From the NCBI GenBank assembly GCA_028682925.1, contig JAJRAG010000133.1:1-13533 (forward strand): DNA of 13,533 nt, given 5' to 3'. Every line of letters starts with the position of its first letter. Positions within the stretch are counted from its first letter, which is position 1. Below the pieces are notes generated by a model. It was given only the letters and a program-made list of their open reading frames with translations, searched no databases and had not been told where the DNA came from. The DNA comes from Methanomassiliicoccales archaeon. GTDB taxonomy: Archaea; Thermoplasmatota; Thermoplasmata; Methanomassiliicoccales; JACIVX01. A program made the position numbers and the translations under genes. This document shows, in pieces, positions 6,773 through 12,799 of the stretch.

Positions 6773-6800
6773 TATCTGACCGTATCCAACGTGTCAGATA
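6773..6800. repeat. Perfect 8-bp inverted repeat, operator-like
   Basis: TATCTGAC (6773-6780) and GTCAGATA (6793-6800) are exact reverse complements with a 12-base spacer and centres 20 bp apart, two helical turns. The right arm ends 1 base before the TATA box of the nucleotide-sugar dehydrogenase gene and so covers the BRE position. This spacing is typical of a site for a dimeric helix-turn-helix regulator; whether it would repress or activate cannot be told. Confidence 0.6.
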
Positions 6801-6801
6801 C

Positions 6802-6809
6802 AATTATAT
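6802..6809 (+). promoter_or_regulatory. TATA box of the nucleotide-sugar dehydrogenase gene
   Basis: AATTATAT is centred about 28 bases before the ATG at 6834. Initiation would fall near 6831, giving an essentially leaderless mRNA, consistent with the lack of a ribosome binding site there. Confidence 0.55.
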
Positions 6810-6833
6810 CGCATCCACACGATTCTATGGAAG

Positions 6834-8132
6834 ATGGCAAAGAAGAGCGTGGCGGTGGTTGGACTTGGTTACGTCGGTCTGCCACTCGCCTGCGTCTTCG
6901 CCGACAACGGCTTTGTTACTGTAGGCGTCGAAGCGGACAAGAAGAAGACAAAGATGATAAGCAAGGGAGTGTGCCCGATACCAGGAAAGGAACCGGGTCT
7001 CTCCGAGCTTCTTATGAAAGTGACCAAGGAGGGGAGACTGCACGTATCGACAGATCCCGCAGAATGCAGAAAGGCCGATGCGATCTTCATATGCGTCGAC
7101 ACCCCGATAAACAAGAACAAGGAACCGATGCTTGGATGCCTCATGGACGCGGTCTCCGATGTTGGCAAGCACTTGAAGAGAGGAACGATTGTCTCCGTCG
7201 AATCCACTGTCCCGCCTGGTACGATGGAGGAGAAGGTCATCCCGATCCTTGAGAAGGAGAGCGGGATGAGGGCGGGGAAGGACTTCTCGGTCGTCCACTG
7301 CCCGGAAAGGGTCATGCCTGGATTCCTTCTCAGAAACTTGAGAGGATATGAGAGAGTCATTGGAGGATTGGACGAGGAATCGCTGAGGAAAGGCATTGCG
7401 TTCTACTCCACGATAGTGAAATCCAAGCTGCATCCGACCGATCTGCTCACAGCCGAAATCACGAAGACCGTTGAAAATACCTATAGGGACGTCCAGATCG
7501 CTTTCGCAAATGAGGTCGCGCTCGCCTGTGAGGAACTGGGCGCAGATGCGTTCGAGATCAGAAGGCTGGTCAACACCTGTCCATACAGAGATATGCACTC
7601 TCCCGGCGCAGGGGTAGGTGGTCACTGTCTGCCGAAGGACCCCTGGCTCTTCGCCAGCTCGGTTTCGGAAAGCTTGACGAGCATGATCGAGACCGCGAGG
7701 GCGATAAACGATTCCATGCCTGAACATCTCGCCGAGCTAATCGTCGATGCGCTCGACGAGGCCGGAAGAAGGCCGGCTGGCTCGAGGTTGACCGTCCTCG
7801 GACTCGCGTTCCTAAAGGACTCGGGCGACGTCAGGAATTCCCCGGCGATGACCGTCATTGACGCTTTCGCCGGAGAGTCGGATGTGGTCGTCCACGACCC
7901 TTTCGTCGTGAAGGGATACAAGGTCCCCATAACGGGAGACATCGAGAAGGCACTTCAGGGGTCTGACTGTGTCGCTTTGGTGACCGAGCACACCATCTAC
8001 AAAAGCCTGGACTTGAGAAGGATGGCCGAACTGATGAGGACGCGGGTGATCGTGGACGGACGGAACGTTTTTGATGCGTCGGAATGCAGGAAGCACGGAT
8101 TTGTCTACAGAGGGATAGGGAAGGGCAAGTAG
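6834..8132 (+). CDS. Nucleotide-sugar dehydrogenase, UDP-ManNAc/GlcNAc 6-dehydrogenase type
   Basis: Oxidises C6 of a UDP-sugar to a uronic acid in two NAD-dependent steps, feeding surface polysaccharide or glycoprotein glycans. The 432-residue protein has the three UDPGDH domains: a Rossmann domain with VVGLGYVGLPLA at 8-19, a central domain with TAEITKTVENTYRDVQIAFA at 206-225 (catalytic Lys211), and GGHCLPKDPW at 262-271 with the nucleophile Cys265, then a C-terminal UDP-binding domain. The ENTYRDV and PGAGVGGHC strings resemble WecC-type UDP-ManNAc dehydrogenases and archaeal UDP-GlcNAc dehydrogenases more than UDP-glucose dehydrogenase; the true substrate is inferred. Expected to be leaderless from the promoter at 6802 and preceded by an operator-like repeat. 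Its stop is 1 base from the stop of the convergent threonine aldolase. No epimerase is present in the window. Confidence 0.92.
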   Translation: MAKKSVAVVGLGYVGLPLACVFADNGFVTVGVEADKKKTKMISKGVCPIPGKEPGLSELLMKVTKEGRLHVSTDPAECRKADAIFICVDTPINKNKEPMLGCLMDAVSDVGKHLKRGTIVSVESTVPPGTMEEKVIPILEKESGMRAGKDFSVVHCPERVMPGFLLRNLRGYERVIGGLDEESLRKGIAFYSTIVKSKLHPTDLLTAEITKTVENTYRDVQIAFANEVALACEELGADAFEIRRLVNTCPYRDMHSPGAGVGGHCLPKDPWLFASSVSESLTSMIETARAINDSMPEHLAELIVDALDEAGRRPAGSRLTVLGLAFLKDSGDVRNSPAMTVIDAFAGESDVVVHDPFVVKGYKVPITGDIEKALQGSDCVALVTEHTIYKSLDLRRMAELMRTRVIVDGRNVFDASECRKHGFVYRGIGKGK

Positions 8133-8133
8133 T

Positions 8134-9162
8134 TCACTTCAGCCTCTCTATTCGGCCTATCGTCTCATCGATGTCCTTAGACGTTATCCCCCTGTGCGTC
8201 ACAAACCTGACGATACAACCGCCAAAGTCTGCCGCGAGAATGCCGCTTCTCTTGAGCTTCTCCACGAACTGTTCGGAATTCATGTCCAGAGGAGAGACGT
8301 CGATAAGAACGATATTCGTCTGGACGGTCCTCATTTCGACGTCGAACGTTCCCAAGGACTTCAAGCCGATGGCGAGCTTTCTTGCGTTGTCGTGGTCCTC
8401 CTTCAGTCTGCCCACCATCTTTGTCAATGCGACGATGCCCGGTGCGGCGATCACACCAGCCTGTCTCATGCCGCCTCCCAGCATTTTCCTCGTCTTCCTC
8501 GCCTTCTCTATGAACTCCTTGTCCCCGACGATGATAGAGCCAACAGGGGCAGAAAGCCCCTTTGACAAGCAGAAGCTGATGCTGTCGACGTTCTTCGCGT
8601 ATTCCTTTACGCCAACGTCCAGAGCCACTGCGGCGTTGAATATTCGCGCGCCATCAATGTGGACCTTCATGCCGAGGTCGTGCGCGCAGATGGATACCGC
8701 AGAGACCTCCTTTGGGGTCCAGACCGTACCGCCGGCCCTATTGTGGGTGTTCTCGATCTCCACCAATTTCGAAGGCGGGAAGTGCATGTCATCCCCCCTT
8801 ACCGCATCGATCACCTGTTCCGGGGTGAATACGCCCAAATTGCCTCTGATCAGTCTCGGAATGACCCCCGCGACGGCGGACATCCCCCCGACTTCGTAGT
8901 AGTAAATGTGGGCCTCCGATTCGACGATCATCTCGTCTCCTCGCCTGCAATGGACCATAACGGAAATCAGGTTGCTCTGGGTGCCACTCGGGGTGAACAA
9001 CGCGGCCTCGGTCCCGAAGCACTTCGCGGACAACTCCTCCAGCCTGTTGACCGTCGGATCCTCCCTCGAGACGTCGTCACCAAGCTCTGCATCCATCATG
9101 CTGAGCATCATCTCTTTGGTAGGGAGCGTGACCGTATCGCTCCTAAGGTCGATCGTTCTCAT
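8134..9162 (-). CDS. ltaE: Low-specificity L-threonine aldolase
   Basis: PLP enzyme cleaving threonine (and allo-threonine) to glycine and acetaldehyde; the reverse reaction also occurs. The 342-residue length is typical. Family signatures: IDLRSDTVTLPT at 4-15, GDDVSREDPTVNRLE at 28-42, PSGTQSN at 58-64, His85 (AHIYYYE) stacking on PLP, ENTHNRAGG at 137-145, HIDGARIFNA at 168-177 with Asp170 and Arg173, and SKGLSAPVGS at 200-209 with Schiff-base Lys201. The ATG at 9162 has at best a weak ribosome binding site and lies about 40 bases after a TATA box placed right at the stop of the upstream dehydrogenase gene. Convergent with the nucleotide-sugar dehydrogenase with a 1-base gap. A link to sugar metabolism is not supported; provision of glycine is the simplest role. 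Confidence 0.93.
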   Translation of the reverse strand: MRTIDLRSDTVTLPTKEMMLSMMDAELGDDVSREDPTVNRLEELSAKCFGTEAALFTPSGTQSNLISVMVHCRRGDEMIVESEAHIYYYEVGGMSAVAGVIPRLIRGNLGVFTPEQVIDAVRGDDMHFPPSKLVEIENTHNRAGGTVWTPKEVSAVSICAHDLGMKVHIDGARIFNAAVALDVGVKEYAKNVDSISFCLSKGLSAPVGSIIVGDKEFIEKARKTRKMLGGGMRQAGVIAAPGIVALTKMVGRLKEDHDNARKLAIGLKSLGTFDVEMRTVQTNIVLIDVSPLDMNSEQFVEKLKRSGILAADFGGCIVRFVTHRGITSKDIDETIGRIERLK

Positions 9163-9191
9163 CCAAATCCATCTCGCAACACTGCGAAAAG

Positions 9192-9218
9192 GGAGCGCCG
9201 ATAAATAACTAGCGCTCC
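9192..9218. repeat. Inverted repeat enclosing the threonine aldolase TATA box
   Basis: GGAGCGC (9192-9198) and GCGCTCC (9212-9218) are exact reverse complements around 13 bases. The interval contains minus-strand TTATTTAT (9208-9201), a TATA box for the aldolase gene with initiation near 9180, and also the TAG stop of the upstream dehydrogenase. It can be read as an operator around the promoter or as an RNA hairpin at the end of the dehydrogenase message. The sequence alone cannot decide. Confidence 0.5.
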
Positions 9219-10204
9219 TGGGATATCTCTATCCTCTTCCTCTCCTTCAAAGATCTCGATGCAGCTTCGCAGACCCGCAGATTCGCCACAGCGTCCCAGC
9301 CGCTGGCCTGAGGCGTCCTTGCTGATCTCACCGCATCCAAGAAATCCTCCAGCTCCCTCTTTAAAGGCTCCTCTTTCTTGAGTGACATGCGACGTACGTC
9401 GTACTCGAGAGGTATCTGGAACATATTGCCTGGATCGATATTCGCTATCTTCGAGGAGGCCATCTCGAGGGTCTGATCGATGTAATCTAGCTGGACAAAG
9501 CTCTCGCTGCAGGTCAATGAGACCCTTCTCACCTTCATCGGTGTCAACCAGTTCGTCTCGACGAACCCGGTCGCTCCTCCTCCGATCTCAAGCAGGAGGT
9601 TGGCGAAGTCCTCGAACTGAGTGCTTGAGAACCTACCCCCAAGGGCGTAGACGGCGAGTATCTCCGAGGAGGTTATGTGGCGGATCACATCAATGTCATG
9701 TATGGCCAGATCCATGATGACGCCAACGTCCCTTATCCTCGACGGGAACGATGACACTCTTCTCGACTCGAGGGAGATGAGTTTCCCGAACTTCCCTTCC
9801 CTGAGGGCCTCCTTTGCGGCGGCAACTACTGGATTGAACCTCTCGACAAACCCCGAAGCCAGCACGGAACCTTGTTCCTCAGAGGCCAAACACAGCGACC
9901 TCGCCTTCTTCGAATCGCCTGTAAAGGGCTTCTCCAAGAGGACCGATCTGCCAGCTTTGATCGCATTGATCGCCACATCGAAGTGTTTCCCGGTGGGCGT
10001 GCATATGCTAAGAGCCTCGGCCCTGCCTATCAGATCGTCGATGCTCGTGAAGGCTCTTGTTCCAAAGCGTTCCGCGACCTTCTTCGCTTGGACCCTGTCT
10101 ACGTCGTAAACCCCGACAAGATCGGTGAGTTCCGAGTACAATCTAGCGTGGTTCTGGCCCATCGAGCCAACGCCGATGACGCCTGCCTTTATCACGGTGC
10201 GCAA
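9209..10204 (-). CDS. Gfo/Idh/MocA oxidoreductase, UDP-GlcNAc 3-dehydrogenase-like
   Basis: NAD(P)-dependent sugar dehydrogenase. The 331-residue protein has an N-terminal Rossmann domain with GVIGVGSMGQNHARLY at 8-23, the family EKP motif at 91-93 with its catalytic lysine, and a C-terminal substrate domain with GFVERFNPVV at 118-127 and the DLAIHDIDVIRH segment at 165-176 that supplies the active-site histidine. The ERFNP, RVSSFPSRIRDVGV and FVETNWLTP strings resemble archaeal proteins annotated as UDP-GlcNAc or UDP-GlcNAcA 3-dehydrogenase (WlbA/GnnA-like), suggesting a 3-keto sugar nucleotide step before amination. No ATG is available: TTG at 10204 gives the longest product, but a TATA-like box at 10218-10226 would favour a leaderless GTG at 10195. 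It is upstream of, and in line with, threonine aldolase, and one gene away from a nucleotide-sugar dehydrogenase. Substrate uncertain. Confidence 0.88.
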   Translation of the reverse strand: MRTVIKAGVIGVGSMGQNHARLYSELTDLVGVYDVDRVQAKKVAERFGTRAFTSIDDLIGRAEALSICTPTGKHFDVAINAIKAGRSVLLEKPFTGDSKKARSLCLASEEQGSVLASGFVERFNPVVAAAKEALREGKFGKLISLESRRVSSFPSRIRDVGVIMDLAIHDIDVIRHITSSEILAVYALGGRFSSTQFEDFANLLLEIGGGATGFVETNWLTPMKVRRVSLTCSESFVQLDYIDQTLEMASSKIANIDPGNMFQIPLEYDVRRMSLKKEEPLKRELEDFLDAVRSARTPQASGWDAVANLRVCEAASRSLKERKRIEISQER

Positions 10205-10301
10205 TAGGCCTTTGTCGGTAATTAAGAGTTGTCCATTGTCCGACCAGTTCGGATATTCGAAAGGGATAAATGAGAAGGTGACATTCTCTTAGCCGATAGG
10301 A
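10205..10301. promoter_or_regulatory. Divergent promoters of the Gfo/Idh and Trm112-like genes
   Basis: Minus-strand CTTAATTAC (10226-10218) is about 25 bases before the GTG at 10195. Plus-strand GGATAAAT (10264-10271) is about 34 bases before the ATG at 10302. A short imperfect repeat (GAGAA at 10272-10276, TTCTC at 10284-10288) follows the second box; it is too small to interpret. Confidence 0.45.
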
Positions 10302-10484
10302 ATGAAGCGAAAGCTCCTCGACATATTGGCGTGCCCTGTCTGCAAATATCACCCTCTGGGACTAGAAGTTGTCAAAGAGGACGACAAAGAAATAGTTGAG
10401 GGCAGACTCCACTGCCCGAAGTGCAACGTCTACTATCCGATCGAGGACTCCATTCCAAACATGCTACCTCCAGAAGGCCACTGA
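10302..10484 (+). CDS. Trm112-like small zinc-binding protein
   Basis: A 60-residue protein of the Trm112/YcaR family. In eukaryotes and archaea Trm112 is the activating partner of several methyltransferases that modify tRNA, rRNA and release factors; the bacterial short forms are less well understood. Visible features: LLDILACPVCK at 5-15 and LHCPKCNVYYPIEDSIPNML at 36-55, giving four zinc ligands (Cys11, Cys14, Cys38, Cys41), and the conserved YPI-D-IP tail. The length fits the single zinc-ribbon short form. It is a one-gene unit, divergent from the Gfo/Idh gene and convergent with the aminotransferase, with 13 bases between stops. No methyltransferase gene is near, which is usual if it serves several partners. 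The start has only a weak AGG before it and may be nearly leaderless. Confidence 0.85.
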   Translation: MKRKLLDILACPVCKYHPLGLEVVKEDDKEIVEGRLHCPKCNVYYPIEDSIPNMLPPEGH

Positions 10485-10497
10485 ACCTCGACATTCT

Positions 10498-11661
10498 TCA
10501 GGCAGGTACCTTCGCCAAGGCCTCTCCGATCCTTCCCATCGCCTCGGTAATGACCTCCTTGCTCGCGGCGTAAGAGAGTCTGAGATGACCTTCGCCTGAT
10601 GGGCCAAAGGCCGATCCTGGAGTGATCGCGACGTGAGCTTTCTCGAGGAGATATGCCGCAAGATCGTCTGACCTCATATTGAAATCGTACTTTGGGAACA
10701 CGTAGAAAGCGCCTTTCGGGCGGGGACAACGCAGGGAAGGAATTTCCTTCATGAGGCCGTACATCAGATCCCTTCTCGTATGGAACTCGTTGACCATCTT
10801 GCCCACTGATTCCTGAGGCCCCGTCAGCGCCTCGACCGCTGCCTTTTGCACGAAAGACGTCACGCAAGTGAGCGAATGGGTCTGGAGCTTGTTAATCTCC
10901 TTTACGACCTCGACGGGGGCCACTATCCACCCTATCCTCCAACCGGTCATGGCATAGGTCTTCGAGAGACCGTTGGTCGTGATCGTCCTATCGAACATTC
11001 CATCAAGCGATGCTATCGAATGATGCATTGCACCGTCGTAGATGATCTTCTCGTAGACCTCATCGCTGAAGACGAGAAGATCGTGATCCATCGCAAGGTC
11101 CGCTATACCCTGGATGTCCTTCTTTGTCAGAACCGCCCCGCAGGGGTTCGACGGGGAGTTGATCAGTATCAGCTTGGTCTTCTTGGTGATGAGTTCGGCG
11201 ATCCGTTCGGGCGTGATCCTGTACTCTTCCTCAGGAATGAGCTTAAGGTATCTGGGAGTGGCTCCGGCCAATCTCACACAGGCATCGAAGGTCCCCCACG
11301 TAGGGTCGGGGATTATCGCCTCATCGCCTTCGTCCAGCATGGCGAACATTGTCATGAATATCGCTTGTTTTGTCGGTGTGATGAGGACATTGTTCTCACT
11401 GCAACGGATCCCGTTGTCCTTGACACTCTTCGCGGCCACCGCCTTCCTCAACTCCGGAATGCCAGCCGATGGCGTGTAGTGAGTGAAATGTTCGTTCAGC
11501 GCGGCGACGCAGGCCTTGGTTATGTTATCGGGGGTCGGGAAGTCCGGCTCTCCCATTGAGAGCGAGAGAACGTCGATCCCTTCCTGCCTCAGCTTGCTAA
11601 CGATGTTCGATATTCTGACTGTTCCAGATTCGGTCACGCTCCCTAGACGCCTTGAGACCAT
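10498..11661 (-). CDS. Class I/II aminotransferase, aspartate aminotransferase-like
   Basis: PLP-dependent transaminase of fold type I, probably using aspartate or aromatic amino acids with 2-oxoglutarate. The 387-residue protein carries MGEPDFPTP at 36-44, YTPSAGIPELR at 62-72, NSPSNPCG at 168-175 (Asn171), SDEVYEKIIYDG at 199-210 (Asp200, Tyr203), GLSKTYAMTGWRIGW at 231-245 with Schiff-base Lys234, and RLSYA at 361-365 with the carboxylate-binding Arg361. These match the prokaryotic Ib aspartate aminotransferase subgroup. The ATG at 11661 lacks a ribosome binding site and is about 27 bases from a TATA box, consistent with a leaderless mRNA. Exact substrate cannot be read from the sequence, so no gene symbol is given. 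Confidence 0.93.
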   Translation of the reverse strand: MVSRRLGSVTESGTVRISNIVSKLRQEGIDVLSLSMGEPDFPTPDNITKACVAALNEHFTHYTPSAGIPELRKAVAAKSVKDNGIRCSENNVLITPTKQAIFMTMFAMLDEGDEAIIPDPTWGTFDACVRLAGATPRYLKLIPEEEYRITPERIAELITKKTKLILINSPSNPCGAVLTKKDIQGIADLAMDHDLLVFSDEVYEKIIYDGAMHHSIASLDGMFDRTITTNGLSKTYAMTGWRIGWIVAPVEVVKEINKLQTHSLTCVTSFVQKAAVEALTGPQESVGKMVNEFHTRRDLMYGLMKEIPSLRCPRPKGAFYVFPKYDFNMRSDDLAAYLLEKAHVAITPGSAFGPSGEGHLRLSYAASKEVITEAMGRIGEALAKVPA

Positions 11662-11683
11662 CGGTCAGGGGAGCAGAAGGCTA

Positions 11684-11693
11684 GTATTTTATT
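11684..11693 (-). promoter_or_regulatory. TATA box of the class I aminotransferase gene
   Basis: Minus-strand AATAAAATAC is centred about 27 bases before the ATG at 11661. Initiation would fall at or within a base or two of the start codon, so the mRNA is likely leaderless. Confidence 0.55.
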
Positions 11694-11778
11694 CTTTCCA
11701 GATGCCGAAGAATCGCGGAGCCATGGCCTACGAGAATCGCATGAAATATCTGGCTAAACAAATGTCGCTACGAAAATC

Positions 11779-11813
11779 ATATATAACAGTCGAAGACTAA
11801 CCCGGTAGGGTGA
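11779..11813 (+). promoter_or_regulatory. Promoter and ribosome binding site of pdxS
   Basis: CGAAAATC followed by ATATATAA (11779-11786) is the clearest BRE/TATA pair in the window; initiation is expected near 11808. GGGTGA (11808-11813) lies 4 bases before the ATG at 11818, so the message would have a leader of about 10 bases that starts with the ribosome binding site. Confidence 0.7.
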
Positions 11814-11817
11814 GCTA

Positions 11818-12726
11818 ATGCCGCTGGAATTGGACCTTGCCAAGCTCCGCTACGGAACCGAGCTCGTGAAGAGAGGATTCGCTAAGATGCAGCAAGGGGG
11901 CGTCGTGATGGACGTCACCAATGCAGAGCAGGCGAGCATAGCAGAGGAAGCTGGCGCGGTCGCGGTCATGGCTTTGGAAAGGGTCCCCGCTGACATCAGG
12001 GCACAGGGTGGAGTCGCCCGCATGGCGGATCCGATCAAGATACTCGAGATAATGGACGCCGTCACGATCCCCGTCATGGCGAAGTGCAGGATAGGTCATT
12101 TCGTGGAAGCACAAGTGCTCGAGTCACTTGGCGTCGACATGATCGATGAATCAGAGGTGCTAACCCCAGCCGACCCATTCTACCACGTTGATAAGAAAAG
12201 GTTCACCGTGCCTTTCGTTTGCGGAGCAAGAGATCTGGGCGAAGCATTGAGGAGGATCGATGAGGGTGCCGCGATGATCAGAACGAAAGGAGAGGCAGGA
12301 ACAGGCAACGTCATCGAAGCTGTCAGGCATCAGCGCGTCATAGTGGGGAAGATCCGCGAGCTCAAAGGAAAGGAAGATGAGGAGATGAACACTGTTGCCA
12401 GGGAGATCCAGGCCCCGTTCTACCTCGTCAAAGAGGTGGCGGATATCCAGAGACTTCCGGTCGTGAACTTCGCGGCCGGCGGAATAGCGACTCCTTGCGA
12501 TGCTGCGATGATGATGCAGCTTGGGTCGGACGGCGTCTTCGTGGGCTCGGCAATTTTCAAGGCGGAGAACCCAGGAGAGAGGGCGAAGGCGATAGTGGAG
12601 GCGGTCACCCACTTTGACGACCCGTACATAGTCGCTGAGGTTTCGAAGGGACTTGGCGATGCTATGCGAGGGTTGGAGATATCCAGCATAAAGCCTGAAC
12701 AGCGTCTGCAGGAACGCGGCTGGTAG
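11818..12726 (+). CDS. pdxS: Pyridoxal 5'-phosphate synthase, lyase subunit PdxS
   Basis: Builds PLP from ribose 5-phosphate, glyceraldehyde 3-phosphate and ammonia; works as a dodecamer with the glutaminase PdxT. The 302-residue TIM-barrel protein is close to the family length and nearly every block is conserved: KRGFAKMQQGGVVMDV with Asp32, the first catalytic lysine Lys89 in MAKCRIGH, and the second, Lys157, in RTKGEAGTG. These match Asp24, Lys81 and Lys149 of the Bacillus enzyme with a constant offset of 8. The phosphate-site segments NFAAGGIATP and FVGSAIF are present. Strong promoter and GGGTGA site upstream. The partner pdxT is not in the window; the 73 bases after the stop are empty and the next gene is convergent, so it must lie elsewhere. 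Three PLP enzymes are encoded within about 6 kb. Confidence 0.97.
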   Translation: MPLELDLAKLRYGTELVKRGFAKMQQGGVVMDVTNAEQASIAEEAGAVAVMALERVPADIRAQGGVARMADPIKILEIMDAVTIPVMAKCRIGHFVEAQVLESLGVDMIDESEVLTPADPFYHVDKKRFTVPFVCGARDLGEALRRIDEGAAMIRTKGEAGTGNVIEAVRHQRVIVGKIRELKGKEDEEMNTVAREIQAPFYLVKEVADIQRLPVVNFAAGGIATPCDAAMMMQLGSDGVFVGSAIFKAENPGERAKAIVEAVTHFDDPYIVAEVSKGLGDAMRGLEISSIKPEQRLQERGW

Positions 12727-12799
12727 TTACAGCTAGAATCGCCAGAAATCAGTTTAGCCAAAATCGTCTGGACTGAGAGACACGCTCAAGCGCACGGAA

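Larger units (their letters stand above)
6445..6833. promoter_or_regulatory. Divergent control region between serine genes and nucleotide-sugar dehydrogenase
   Basis: This 389-base stretch has no gene I can support. It holds a minus-strand TATA box (6698-6705), a plus-strand TATA box (6802-6809), a strong hairpin (6499-6533), three TGGCA direct repeats (6714-6736), a 14-bp palindrome (6729-6742) and an 8-bp inverted repeat (6773-6800). I looked for tRNA, SRP RNA and RNase P RNA signatures and saw none. The part between about 6675 and 6445 is probably the leader of the serine operon mRNA. Confidence 0.6.

Noticed and set aside
6825..7727. A 300-codon open frame on the minus strand
   Set aside because: Antisense to the nucleotide-sugar dehydrogenase, which has all its catalytic residues; the antisense product looks like composition-driven noise rich in Arg and His.
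10846..11559. A 237-codon open frame on the plus strand
   Set aside because: Antisense to the class I aminotransferase and without recognisable features.
11702..11800. A 32-codon ATG frame upstream of pdxS
   Set aside because: It runs through the pdxS TATA box and overlaps the promoter region, so it is not expected to be transcribed from there; composition gives no support.
12727..12799. A terminator after pdxS
   Set aside because: No T-rich tract or stable stem in this convergent gap.
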